A stretch of DNA of 27,599 nucleotides from 20CM-2-65-7 sp035943355. Lineage in GTDB: Bacteria; Gemmatimonadota; Gemmatimonadetes; Gemmatimonadales; GWC2-71-9. Positions 1-7,506 of this stretch are shown here, piece by piece (position 1 is the first letter of the stretch; each line of letters opens with the position of its first letter). The DNA lies in NCBI GenBank assembly GCA_035943355.1, contig DASZCG010000156.1:1-27599 (forward strand). The letters are read 5' to 3'. The notes beneath the pieces are model-generated. The model was given only the letters and a program-made list of their open reading frames with translations, was not told the origin of the DNA and did not search any database. A program made the translations under genes and the position numbers.

Positions 1-37
1 CCCGGCCCCCCCCCCCCCCCGCGCCCTGCTCGCTCAT
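1..37 (-). CDS. Start of a fourth oxidase-operon gene, probably cytochrome c oxidase subunit IV (partial)
   Basis: An ATG at 37 (minus strand) is preceded by a good ribosome binding site (AGAGG, 7 bases upstream), 10 bases after the ctaE stop. It opens M-S-E-Q-G-A followed by a run of glycines and leaves the window after 12 codons. The place after ctaC-ctaD-ctaE is usually taken by the small membrane subunit IV (CtaF), so that is the best guess, but no diagnostic residue is inside the window. The glycines are encoded by a 15-base G tract, so the reading frame beyond it depends on the exact tract length. Confidence 0.45.
   Translation of the reverse strand, partial: MSEQGAGGGGGR
6..20. repeat. 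15-base homopolymeric C tract (G on the minus strand)
   Basis: Fifteen consecutive C residues, within the first codons of the partial gene that follows ctaE. Such tracts are prone to slippage in replication and in sequencing. It could be a phase-variation tract or an artefact of the sequence end. Confidence 0.85.
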
Positions 38-47
38 CCGTTTCCTC

Positions 48-635
48 TCACTGGATCAGGTAGACTACGGTAAAGATCACGATCCACACGACGTCCACGA
101 AGTGCCAGTAGAGACCCGTGATCTCCACGGTCATGGCATTCGCGGGTCCGAGTTTGCCCCGCAGCGCCTGCACCCAGAGCGTGAGCAACCAGATGACGCC
201 GACCGTGACGTGCGCGCCGTGCGTTCCGGTCAGGACGTAAAACGTCGACCCGAACAGGTTCGTCGTCAGCCCCAATCCTTCATGCACGAAGTGGCTGAAT
301 TCCCAGAACTGCCCGCCCAGGAACACGAGTCCGAGGAGCGCGGTCACCAGCAGCCAGAGCTTGCCCTGCTTCATGTCGCCGCGCTGCACCGCCGCCAGAG
401 CGAGCACCATGGCGAGACTCGACATCAACAGATCGAATGTGCTGAACGAGGTGAACGGAATGTTCAGGATCTCGTGCGGATACGGCCCGACGAGGCTGCG
501 GCCCTTGTACACCAGATAGGTGGAGATCAGCGAGCCGAAGAGCAAACATTCGGAGCCGATAAAGGCCCAGAACGCCATCTTGCGGCTGTCGAGCCCCATG
601 CTCGTGTGGTGGGTGTGCGCGGTGTCGTGTGCCAT
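48..635 (-). CDS. ctaE: Cytochrome c oxidase subunit III
   Basis: Integral-membrane core subunit of the haem-copper terminal oxidase; it carries no redox metal and stabilises subunit I and proton uptake. The 195-residue product has about five hydrophobic segments and typical subunit III motifs: KMAFWAFIGSECLLFG near residue 20, FVHEGL near 116, YVLTGTHGAHVTVG near 133, and a C-terminal YWHFVDVVWIVIF. The short, five-helix form is common in bacteria (seven helices in mitochondria). The ATG at 635 lies directly after the ctaD stop codon, so translation is probably coupled. It is third in a ctaC-ctaD-ctaE operon on the minus strand. Confidence 0.96.
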   Translation of the reverse strand: MAHDTAHTHHTSMGLDSRKMAFWAFIGSECLLFGSLISTYLVYKGRSLVGPYPHEILNIPFTSFSTFDLLMSSLAMVLALAAVQRGDMKQGKLWLLVTALLGLVFLGGQFWEFSHFVHEGLGLTTNLFGSTFYVLTGTHGAHVTVGVIWLLTLWVQALRGKLGPANAMTVEITGLYWHFVDVVWIVIFTVVYLIQ

Positions 636-2426
636 TTACATCTCGAAGGGCTCGAAGGCCCAGCGATAGATCCCGACGATCGTGACGAGTACGCCCACCA
701 ACACGACGGGCAGGAAATGCGACACCGCGCCGACCGCCATGATCGGAAGGCCCGCGGCAGTGATCATCGGCCACCAGGAGCCACCCGGAACATGAATCGG
801 GGCCGGCGGCCGCTCCGGCAACGGCGCCATGGGCCCGTGGCGCTCGGTCTGCCAGAGCGGAAGCCGGTTCGCCACCGTGGGAATGACCGTGAAGTTGTAG
901 ACGGGCGGCGGCGACGGGATGGCCCATTCGAGCGTCGCGCCATTCCATGGATTGGCCGGCGCATTCACCGGCTGCCAGCGCGTCCGCAGCAGATTCCACA
1001 AGAAGAGCAGCGTGGCAATGCCGATCAGGAACGCGCCGATCGTGGAGGCGAGATTGAAGCCGGCGACGCCCAGCTCGGGCGCATAGGTGTAGATGCGGCG
1101 CGGCATTCCCAGAAGGCCGGAGAAGTGCATCGGGAAGAACGCGAGGTTCATGCCGATCAGCGTCAGCCAGAAGTGCACCTTCCCGAGCCGCTCCGACAAC
1201 ATCCGGCCGGTCATCTTGGGCCACCAGTAGTACATCCCGGCGAACAGGCCGAGGATCGTCCCGCCGAACAGGACGTAATGAATGTGCGCCACGACGTAAT
1301 AGGTATCGGTCTGCTGCAGGTCTGCCGGGGCGGACGCATGCGACACGCCCGACAAGCCGCCGATGATGAACATCGCGATGAAGCCCACCGCGAACAGCAG
1401 CGACGTCGTAAACCGGATCTGGCCACCCCACAGTGTCGCGATCCAGTTGAAGATTTTCACACCGGTTGGGATGGCGATGAGCATGGTCGTGCCGGCGAAC
1501 ACCGAATCGGCGATGGGGCCGAGGCCGGCCGCGAACATGTGATGCGCCCAGACGCTCCAGCCCAGGAACGCGATCACGACGCCCGAGTACACCACGACCG
1601 TGTAGCCGAACAGCGGCTTGCGAGAGAACGTCGGCAGCACTTCCGACACGATCCCCATGGCGGGCAGTATCAGGATGTAGACCTCAGGATGGCCGAACAT
1701 CCAGAACAGGTGCTGCCACAGAATCGGGTCGCCGCCGCCCGACGGCAGAAAGAAATGCGTCCCAAAGAACCGGTCGAACATGAGCAGCACCAGCGCGACC
1801 GTGATGACCGGGAACGCGGTGATGATCAGGAACTGCGTGATCAGCGCCATCCAGGTGAACGGCGGCAGGCGCAGCATGCGCATGCCTGGGGCCCGCATGT
1901 TGAGGATCGTCACGACGAAATTGAAGCCGGCCGCGAGCGATGCGATGCCCAGGATCTGCAGGCCGAGCAGCCAGAAATCGACGTTGGGACCCGGCGAGAA
2001 TTGGCGTGACGTGAGATTGGCGTAACCGAACCACCCCGCATCCGGGGCGACCGAGAGCCGCCCTGCCCCGAACAACGGTCCTGCGATGAAGCTCGCGTTC
2101 AGGAACAGCCCGCCGAGCAGGAATACCCAGTAGCTGAAGGCGTTGAGCCGTGGGAACGCGACGTCGCGCGCGCCGATCTGCAATGGAATAATGAAGTTGA
2201 AGAACGCGGCCGACAGCGGCATCAGCGCCAGGAATACCATCGTGGTGCCGTGCATCGTAAACAGCTGATTGAACGTCTCGGCGCTGACGCCGATCCCCTC
2301 GGGACGGGCCAGCTGCGCGCGGATGATGAGCGCCTCCAACCCGCCGATCAGGAAGAAGGCGAACGCCGTCCAGAAGTACAGCAAGCCGATGCGCTTGTGG
2401 TCGGTCGTCGTCAGCCAGCTCTTCAT
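636..2426 (-). CDS. ctaD: Cytochrome c oxidase subunit I (aa3-type)
   Basis: Catalytic subunit that reduces O2 to water and pumps protons. The 596-residue membrane protein carries the full metal set: low-spin haem ligand H59 (FTMHGT), CuB ligands H246, H295 and H296, the cross-linked Y250 in the GHPEVY motif, and C-terminal haem ligands H381 and H383 (VVAHIHYVLFGG). The Glu of GHPEVY marks the A1 type with a D-channel glutamate, and IPTGVKIFNW carries the K-channel lysine. A hydrophilic stretch near residue 500-550 precedes a last pair of hydrophobic segments (about 553-590), an extension seen in many bacterial CtaD proteins. The start overlaps the ctaC stop by four bases (ATGA). Confidence 0.98.
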   Translation of the reverse strand: MKSWLTTTDHKRIGLLYFWTAFAFFLIGGLEALIIRAQLARPEGIGVSAETFNQLFTMHGTTMVFLALMPLSAAFFNFIIPLQIGARDVAFPRLNAFSYWVFLLGGLFLNASFIAGPLFGAGRLSVAPDAGWFGYANLTSRQFSPGPNVDFWLLGLQILGIASLAAGFNFVVTILNMRAPGMRMLRLPPFTWMALITQFLIITAFPVITVALVLLMFDRFFGTHFFLPSGGGDPILWQHLFWMFGHPEVYILILPAMGIVSEVLPTFSRKPLFGYTVVVYSGVVIAFLGWSVWAHHMFAAGLGPIADSVFAGTTMLIAIPTGVKIFNWIATLWGGQIRFTTSLLFAVGFIAMFIIGGLSGVSHASAPADLQQTDTYYVVAHIHYVLFGGTILGLFAGMYYWWPKMTGRMLSERLGKVHFWLTLIGMNLAFFPMHFSGLLGMPRRIYTYAPELGVAGFNLASTIGAFLIGIATLLFLWNLLRTRWQPVNAPANPWNGATLEWAIPSPPPVYNFTVIPTVANRLPLWQTERHGPMAPLPERPPAPIHVPGGSWWPMITAAGLPIMAVGAVSHFLPVVLVGVLVTIVGIYRWAFEPFEM

Positions 2427-3412
2427 TTCAGGCTCTGCAGGTAGGCGACGACGGCGTCGAGGTCCGCGCCCTGCAGGTTCTGCGGCGGCATCAGCGCGCC
2501 GGGCTTCAGCGACGGCGCGTTACTGATCCAGCGATGCAGCGACTCGGTCGTATTGGGGAACAAGGCGCCGGCGATCGTGCCGCGGCCGCCCACGTGGCTC
2601 AAATCCGGCCCGACTTTCGCGTTGGCGATGCCGGTGATCGTGTGACACCCGATGCAGGCGCTGCGGCGGAAAATCTGCTGGCCCGTTTCCTCCACTGAGC
2701 CCTTGGCGGGCGTCACCGGAGCCACGCGCTGGCGATCCACCCAACGCTGGAACACCGAATCCGACTGTACGATGACGCGCAGGCGCATGTTGGCATGTGA
2801 GGCGCCGCAGAACTCCGCGCATTGGCCCCAATACTCGCCCGTCGAGTCGGTACGAAACGCGATGCGATTGGTCCGCCCCTGGATGAGATCGCGCTTCCCG
2901 GCGAGTCGCGGTACCCAGAAGCTGTGAATCACGTCAGCCGACGTCATCTCTACCAGAATCGGAGTTCCCGCGGGGATGTGCAGCTCGTTCGCCGTGCCGA
3001 TGCCGAGCGTGGGATAGCGGTACTCCCACCACCACTGGTGCCCGATCACCTCGACGCGGAGCGCCCCCTCAGGCGCGTGACCCGCCGTGTCGAAGATGGT
3101 GCGCATGGTCGGTACCGCGATGAACACCAGGATCAGGGCCGGCGCGAGCGTCCACCCGATCTCGAGCGCCGTGTGTCCGTGCACCGGCTTCGGCTCGGCG
3201 CCGCCGGCGCGCGCACGGAAGCGCACGACCGCCACCAGCAGCAGCGTCTCGACGACGACAAAGACGCCCACTGCCCAGATGAAGATGCTCCTGAACAGCC
3301 CGTCGAGTGCTCGACTGAAATCCGCTTCTGCGTGGAACACCGACTGCGGGTACTGGCCGCCGCCGCACGCGGTGAGAAACAGGAGGACTAATGCAACAAG
3401 AGCCAGCGGCAC
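2423..3412 (-). CDS. ctaC: Cytochrome c oxidase subunit II with fused C-terminal cytochrome c (lipoprotein)
   Basis: Accepts electrons at the CuA centre and passes them to subunit I. The 329-residue product begins with a lipoprotein signal (lipobox LTAC, Cys16), then two membrane helices (about 41-64 and 88-104). The cupredoxin domain has the CuA ligands H163, C198, E200, C202, H206 and M209. A class I cytochrome c domain follows (C253-I-G-C256-H257, probable axial M308), so this is a caa3-type oxidase. The GTG at 3412 is the only start giving the short lipoprotein signal. No Shine-Dalgarno precedes it; instead a -10 box ends six bases upstream. The signal peptide has no positive charge before its hydrophobic core, which is unusual and leaves some doubt about the exact start. 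First gene of the oxidase operon. Confidence 0.96.
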   Translation of the reverse strand: MPLALVALVLLFLTACGGGQYPQSVFHAEADFSRALDGLFRSIFIWAVGVFVVVETLLLVAVVRFRARAGGAEPKPVHGHTALEIGWTLAPALILVFIAVPTMRTIFDTAGHAPEGALRVEVIGHQWWWEYRYPTLGIGTANELHIPAGTPILVEMTSADVIHSFWVPRLAGKRDLIQGRTNRIAFRTDSTGEYWGQCAEFCGASHANMRLRVIVQSDSVFQRWVDRQRVAPVTPAKGSVEETGQQIFRRSACIGCHTITGIANAKVGPDLSHVGGRGTIAGALFPNTTESLHRWISNAPSLKPGALMPPQNLQGADLDAVVAYLQSLK

Positions 3413-3418
3413 GGCGTC

Positions 3419-3447
3419 AAAGTAGACGGGGTCCCGCAGCGCGTCAA
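3419..3447 (-). promoter_or_regulatory. Predicted ctaC promoter
   Basis: On the minus strand TTGACG (3447-3442) and TACTTT (3424-3419) are separated by exactly 17 bases. The expected transcription start falls at or next to the GTG of ctaC, which implies a leaderless message. The -35 box lies inside one arm of an inverted repeat. Confidence 0.6.
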
Positions 3448-3480
3448 CGCGCGGGTTAGGCGCAGGCCGCGTTGACGCGC
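3439..3480. repeat. Perfect 13-base inverted repeat upstream of ctaC
   Basis: Arms 3439-3451 and 3468-3480 are perfect reverse complements with a 16-base spacer. They sit between the ctaC start and the end of the upstream secreted-protein gene, and the proximal arm contains the -35 box of the predicted ctaC promoter. No T tract follows in either direction. An operator for oxidase regulation, or a hairpin protecting the 3' end of the upstream gene, are both possible. Confidence 0.7.
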
Positions 3481-3509
3481 TTGAGCGCTGAACCGCGCAA
3501 CGGCGGCAA

Positions 3510-4157
3510 CTAAGGCGTCCCGCTCATCGACGACTTGGCGTTGTCCCCCTGCGCCGTCAGCACGCCGACCGAGCCGTCCTTCGACTTCAGCTCGACGATG
3601 CCCGACCGCGGACCAGCGGTGATCCAGAATTCCAGCGATGTCCGCGGGTTGCGGAGATGCAGCGCGTGGAACTTGCCGGCGGGGACGGTCAGGTCCTCCC
3701 ATGCGACGGCGTCCATCGTCTGACAATCCCGCGCCATCTGGGCGACGTTGATGCCGTTGAACATCTGCATCGTCTCCGGCGGCATGCGCATGGGCGGCAT
3801 GTTGCCGGTCTTCATGATCACCGTGCGGACGCCGGTGAAACCGGACGAGGGACCACCCACCAGAATCTGGAAGGTCATCTTGGCGGTTGGACGAGCAGGA
3901 TCGTCCATGGTCAGCTCGTACCAGTAATAGGGGACTCTATCCAGCGAGTCCTGACGCACGACCGCAACGCGCGTCTTACTGCCGTTCAAGGTGCCGCCAG
4001 TCCAGTCGTGGGTCATCCAGGTCCCGACCGTAAACGCTCGACTTTCCAGCTCGCTGCAGGTTTTCTGCTGATCCGGAACCTGCGCACGGGCCGTGGCCGA
4101 GCCGGTACCGGCGAGTGCAAGCACGATAAAGGTCGTCCTGACTGCGCTGTGGAACAC
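3510..4157 (-). CDS. Secreted protein of unknown function
   Basis: The 215-residue product starts at a GTG preceded by a clear AGGAG seven bases upstream. A signal peptide (hydrophobic core TTFIVLALAG, cleavage after ARAQ, about residue 26) sends it out of the cytoplasm. The mature part contains two cysteines, a Met/Pro-rich stretch (MPPMRMPPETMQM, near residue 118) and a C-terminal half with VPAGKFHALHLR, then an aromatic W and GIVELKSKDG. That pattern recalls secreted beta-rich proteins of the DUF3108 kind; this is resemblance only. The Met-rich stretch could bind copper, which would suit a neighbour of the oxidase operon, but this is speculation. It is transcribed toward ctaC and separated from it by 97 bases holding the inverted repeat and promoter. 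Confidence 0.8.
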   Translation of the reverse strand: MFHSAVRTTFIVLALAGTGSATARAQVPDQQKTCSELESRAFTVGTWMTHDWTGGTLNGSKTRVAVVRQDSLDRVPYYWYELTMDDPARPTAKMTFQILVGGPSSGFTGVRTVIMKTGNMPPMRMPPETMQMFNGINVAQMARDCQTMDAVAWEDLTVPAGKFHALHLRNPRTSLEFWITAGPRSGIVELKSKDGSVGVLTAQGDNAKSSMSGTP

Positions 4158-4178
4158 GAGACGCTCCTGAGTCGTTGG

Positions 4179-4208
4179 GTGACAACATTAAACCCCAAGA
4201 AGTATAAA
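4179..4208 (+). promoter_or_regulatory. Predicted tRNA-Leu promoter
   Basis: GTGACA (4179-4184) and TATAAA (4203-4208) are 18 bases apart and lie 15 bases before the first base of the mature tRNA. This is the most consensus-like pair in the window. Confidence 0.6.
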
Positions 4209-4223
4209 TTTCTCCTGGGTTTT

Positions 4224-4305
4224 GCGACCGTGGCGGAATTGGCAGACGCGCCAGCCTTAGGAGCTGGTGGGGCAACCCGTGGGGGTTCGAGTCCCTCCGG
4301 TCGCA
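4224..4305 (+). tRNA. tRNA-Leu(UAG)
   Basis: A complete type II tRNA. The 7-base acceptor stem pairs 4224-4230 with 4298-4304, discriminator A at 4305. The anticodon stem pairs 4251-4255 with 4263-4267 around a 7-base loop with anticodon TAG at 4258-4260, which reads CUN leucine codons. A 13-base variable arm (4268-4280) forms a 3-bp stem, as expected for leucine. The T arm has loop TTCGAGT (4286-4292). The 3' CCA is not encoded: CCT follows the discriminator. The gene directly precedes tig. Confidence 0.96.
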
Positions 4306-4320
4306 CCTTCCTCCCATGGT

Positions 4321-4326
4321 TAGATT
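4321..4326 (+). promoter_or_regulatory. Candidate -10 box of tig (TAGATT)
   Basis: TAGATT ends eight bases before the tig ATG, and no Shine-Dalgarno is seen in between. No good -35 box is visible at the usual distance, which would fall in the tRNA 3' end. Read-through from the tRNA promoter is an alternative. Confidence 0.35.
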
Positions 4327-4334
4327 ATCGCCAC

Positions 4335-5582
4335 ATGCCTGAGATCCTCGTCAAGAAAACTCGCATTGAACCCGGGGAGGCAGCCCTCGAGGTAACCATT
4401 CCCCAGGACAACGTGCGTGCGGCAGAGGAGCGCGCGACCAAATTCTACCAGGAACGCGCCCGCCTGCCCGGATTCCGGCTAGGGAAGGTACCGGCGGCCG
4501 TGGTGCGGAAGAAGTTCGCCGATGGCATCCGCGAGGAGACGCTGCGCGAGCTGGTGCAAGAGAGCTGGCGCGTCGCACAGAAACAGGAAGAGCTGAAGCC
4601 CATCGCCGATCCGCACATCCATAATCTGAAGTGGGAGGATGGCTCCCCTGTCACGTTCGAGTTCCACGTCGAGCTGAAGCCCGAGCTCAAGCTCGAGCGG
4701 CTCGGCAACTTCCGGTTGACCCGTACCGTGGCGGCCGTGAGCGCGGCACAGGTCGACGCGCAGCTCGACGCGATGCGGGAGCAGCGCGCCCCCTGGACGC
4801 CGGTCGCCGGCGAGAAGCCGAAGCCCAAGGATCTGGTGGACGTCATCATCGCGACGCGCGAGAACGGTGAAGCCAAAGACCCACAGCCCTATCAGTTCGT
4901 GCTCGGCCAGGGACGCGCGATTCCCGAGGTCGAAGAGCGCATCATGGCGTTGGCCCCCGGCGAATCGGTGGATGCCACCGTGCGCTTTCCCGATGACTTC
5001 GCGGAAGAAGCGAAGCGCGGCCAGACCCGCGACATCCAGCTCACGCTCCGCGAAGTGAAGCGCCAGGAATTGCCGGTGTTGGATGACGCCTTCGCGCGGG
5101 AAATGGGCGACTTCGAGTCGGTCGACGCGTTGCGCACCGTCGTCGCCGCCGACCTCGGGAAAGAGGCCGAGCGGGAGGCGGACGCGAAGCTGCGAGCCGA
5201 GCTGGTCCAGCAGATCATCGATGCGAACAACGTGGTCGCGCCGCGCCCGCTGGTCGAGCGCGTGCTGGGCGCCTACGCCCAGGCGTACGAGATCCCCGAG
5301 GAGCGCTGGCAGCAGTTCGCCCAGGAGTTCCGCACCATCGCCGAGTCGCAGGTCCGGCGCGACCTGGTGCTCGACTACGTCGTCGAGACGCAGAACCTGC
5401 GGGCGACCGAAACCGAGCTGGATCAGAAAGTGCAGGAGCTCGCCCAAGGGCGCGGTGTGCCGGCGGGCCAGCTGTATGCCTCGCTGGAAAAAGCCAAGCG
5501 GCTCCGTGACGTCGCGCGGAGCATCACCGAGGAGAAGGTGTTCGCCTATCTCCTGTCGCAGTCCACCGTGGAGCAGACGTGA
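4335..5582 (+). CDS. tig: Trigger factor, ribosome-bound chaperone and prolyl isomerase
   Basis: Binds ribosomal protein L23 at the exit tunnel and shields nascent chains. The 415-residue product is close to the usual length (about 430). The N-terminal ribosome-binding domain has the signature loop GFRLGK (46-51). A PPIase (FKBP-like) domain spans roughly 155-240 and is followed by the alpha-helical chaperone domain. The reading frame is open far upstream through the tRNA, but homology begins at the ATG at 4335 (MPEILVKKTR), which sets the start. No Shine-Dalgarno is present. Its stop overlaps the clpP GTG (GTGA). The order tig-clpP-clpX is conserved across many bacteria. Confidence 0.96.
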   Translation: MPEILVKKTRIEPGEAALEVTIPQDNVRAAEERATKFYQERARLPGFRLGKVPAAVVRKKFADGIREETLRELVQESWRVAQKQEELKPIADPHIHNLKWEDGSPVTFEFHVELKPELKLERLGNFRLTRTVAAVSAAQVDAQLDAMREQRAPWTPVAGEKPKPKDLVDVIIATRENGEAKDPQPYQFVLGQGRAIPEVEERIMALAPGESVDATVRFPDDFAEEAKRGQTRDIQLTLREVKRQELPVLDDAFAREMGDFESVDALRTVVAADLGKEAEREADAKLRAELVQQIIDANNVVAPRPLVERVLGAYAQAYEIPEERWQQFAQEFRTIAESQVRRDLVLDYVVETQNLRATETELDQKVQELAQGRGVPAGQLYASLEKAKRLRDVARSITEEKVFAYLLSQSTVEQT

Positions 5583-6214
5583 TCATTACGAACGAGAGCC
5601 ACATCTATCCGCCGTACATCATCGAGCGCTCCAGCCGCGGCGAGCGCACCTATGACATCTTCAGCCGGCTGCTGATGGACCGTATCGTATTCCTCGGCAC
5701 GTCAATCACGGACGATGTCGCCAATATCATCATCGCCCAGCTCCTGTTCCTCGATGCAGTCAACCCGGAACGGGACATTTACCTGTACGTCAACTCCCCA
5801 GGTGGGCTCGTCTCGTCGGGCATGGCGATCTACGACACGATGCAGTTCCTGCGCGCCCCCGTGAACACGATCTGCATGGGGATGGCGGCGTCCATGGGCT
5901 CGTTCCTGCTCACGGCCGGCCGCAAGGGCAAGCGGTCAGCGTTACCCCACGCGCGCATCATGATGCACCAGCCCTCCGGCGGCACCCAGGGCACGGCCTC
6001 CGACATCGAAATTCAGGCGCGGGAGATCCTGTTCCTACGGCGTAAGCTCAACGAGCTATACGCGAAGCACACGGGGAAGACGGTGGAGTCGATCGAGAAG
6101 GACATGGACCGCGACCGCTTCATGTCGGCGGAAGAGGCGAAAGACTACGGGCTCATCGATCACGTCATCTCCAACTTCGAAGAAATCAAGGAAGATGGGA
6201 AAGCGAAGAAGTGA
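5579..6214 (+). CDS. clpP: ATP-dependent Clp protease proteolytic subunit
   Basis: Serine peptidase that forms the double-ring degradation chamber used by ClpX and ClpA. The 211-residue product has the catalytic triad S105 (GMAASMGS), H130 (MMHQPSGG) and D179 (DRDRF), with the same Ser-His-Asp spacing as E. coli ClpP. The N-terminus is short and starts near the mature end of other ClpP proteins, so little or no propeptide is removed. The GTG start overlaps the tig stop by four bases, pointing to coupled translation. Forty-one bases separate it from clpX, its unfoldase partner. Confidence 0.98.
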   Translation: MIITNESHIYPPYIIERSSRGERTYDIFSRLLMDRIVFLGTSITDDVANIIIAQLLFLDAVNPERDIYLYVNSPGGLVSSGMAIYDTMQFLRAPVNTICMGMAASMGSFLLTAGRKGKRSALPHARIMMHQPSGGTQGTASDIEIQAREILFLRRKLNELYAKHTGKTVESIEKDMDRDRFMSAEEAKDYGLIDHVISNFEEIKEDGKAKK

Positions 6215-6255
6215 TCCCTTGCGCCACCCCCCGCACCTTCCCATGTTAAGAGACG

Positions 6256-7506
6256 ATGTCTCACGATAAGCATCTCCGCTGCTCGTTTTGCGGCAAATCC
6301 AAGGATTCGGTCAGGAAGTTCATCTCCGGCCCGTCGGTGTACATCTGTAACGAGTGCATCGCGCTGTGTAACGAAATCCTGGCGGAAGACGAAGAGAGAG
6401 AAGTCGCCGAAGCCATCACGCAGGTCCCCACGCCTGCCGAGATCAAGGACGTGCTGGACCAATACGTGATCGGGCAGGACCGCGCCAAGAAAACCCTCGC
6501 CGTAGCCGTCTATAACCACTACAAACGCATCAATTCCCATTCCGGCCGCGATAACGACGTGGAGCTCGACAAGAGCAACATCCTCTTGATCGGCCCCACG
6601 GGCGTGGGCAAGACGCTGCTCGCCCAGACGCTGGCGCGCATTCTGGACGTTCCCTTCACCATCGCCGACGCCACGACGCTCACCGAAGCGGGCTACGTCG
6701 GCGAAGACGTTGAGAACATTTTGGTGCGCCTGCTGCAAGCCGCCGATTTCAACGTTTCCGAGGCCGAGCGGGGCATCGTCTATATCGACGAGATCGACAA
6801 GATCGCGCGCAAGTCAGAGAACCCCAGCATCACGCGCGACGTCTCGGGCGAAGGTGTGCAGCAGGCGCTGCTCAAGATCCTGGAAGGCACGGTGGCGAGC
6901 GTGCCGCCGCAGGGCGGCCGCAAGCACCCCCAGCAGGAATACATCCAGGTCAACACCAAGGATATCCTGTTCGTCTGCGGCGGCGCATTCGACGGGCTCG
7001 AGAAGATCATCGAGTCACGCACGGGTCGCCGGCAGATCGGCTTTACTAAGGAAGAGGTCGCGGAAGGCGTCGCGGCGAAGCTCAAGAAAAACCCGTTTGT
7101 GGACGTGGAGCCCGACGACCTGCTCCGCTACGGCCTGATCCCGGAGCTCGTCGGCCGACTGCCGGTGACGGTGCCGCTCGACGCGCTCGACGAAGACGCG
7201 CTGGTGAAGATTCTCACCGAGCCCAAGAATGCGCTCGCCAAACAGTACCAGAAGCTGTTCGATCTCGAGGACGTGCGGCTGACGCTCGAGAAAGAAGCGC
7301 TGCGCGCGATCGCGCAGAAGGCGATGAAGCGCGGCACCGGTGCGCGCGGCTTACGCGCCATCCTCGAAGAGATGATGACCGAGATCATGTTCGAGCTGCC
7401 CAGCCGCGATGACGTGCGCGAAGTCGCGATCACCGCCGAGTGCGTCACGTCGGGCCGCGCGCCGCTCCTCGTGACCGAGCGTCCCCGCCAGAAGAAAGAA
7501 GCCTGA
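6256..7506 (+). CDS. clpX: ATP-dependent Clp protease ATP-binding subunit ClpX
   Basis: AAA+ unfoldase that feeds tagged proteins to ClpP. The 416-residue product has an N-terminal zinc-binding domain (C9, C12, C31, C34), Walker A GPTGVGKT (113-120), pore loop GYVG (146-149), Walker B IVYIDEID (174-181), the RKH loop (222-224), the ClpP-docking IGF loop (261-263) and the sensor 2 motif GARGLR. All functional elements are intact. An AAGAG sequence lies seven bases before the ATG. Its stop codon overlaps the probable CTG start of engB. Confidence 0.98.
   Translation: MSHDKHLRCSFCGKSKDSVRKFISGPSVYICNECIALCNEILAEDEEREVAEAITQVPTPAEIKDVLDQYVIGQDRAKKTLAVAVYNHYKRINSHSGRDNDVELDKSNILLIGPTGVGKTLLAQTLARILDVPFTIADATTLTEAGYVGEDVENILVRLLQAADFNVSEAERGIVYIDEIDKIARKSENPSITRDVSGEGVQQALLKILEGTVASVPPQGGRKHPQQEYIQVNTKDILFVCGGAFDGLEKIIESRTGRRQIGFTKEEVAEGVAAKLKKNPFVDVEPDDLLRYGLIPELVGRLPVTVPLDALDEDALVKILTEPKNALAKQYQKLFDLEDVRLTLEKEALRAIAQKAMKRGTGARGLRAILEEMMTEIMFELPSRDDVREVAITAECVTSGRAPLLVTERPRQKKEA

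Noticed and set aside
102..2009. 635-codon open frame on the plus strand opposite ctaD/ctaE
   Set aside because: Antisense shadow of confident oxidase genes; composition is Arg/His/Glu-rich low-information sequence, as expected for G+C-rich codon bias.
3657..4334. N-terminal extension of trigger factor through the tRNA gene
   Set aside because: Homology starts at 4335 and the extension would translate a tRNA.
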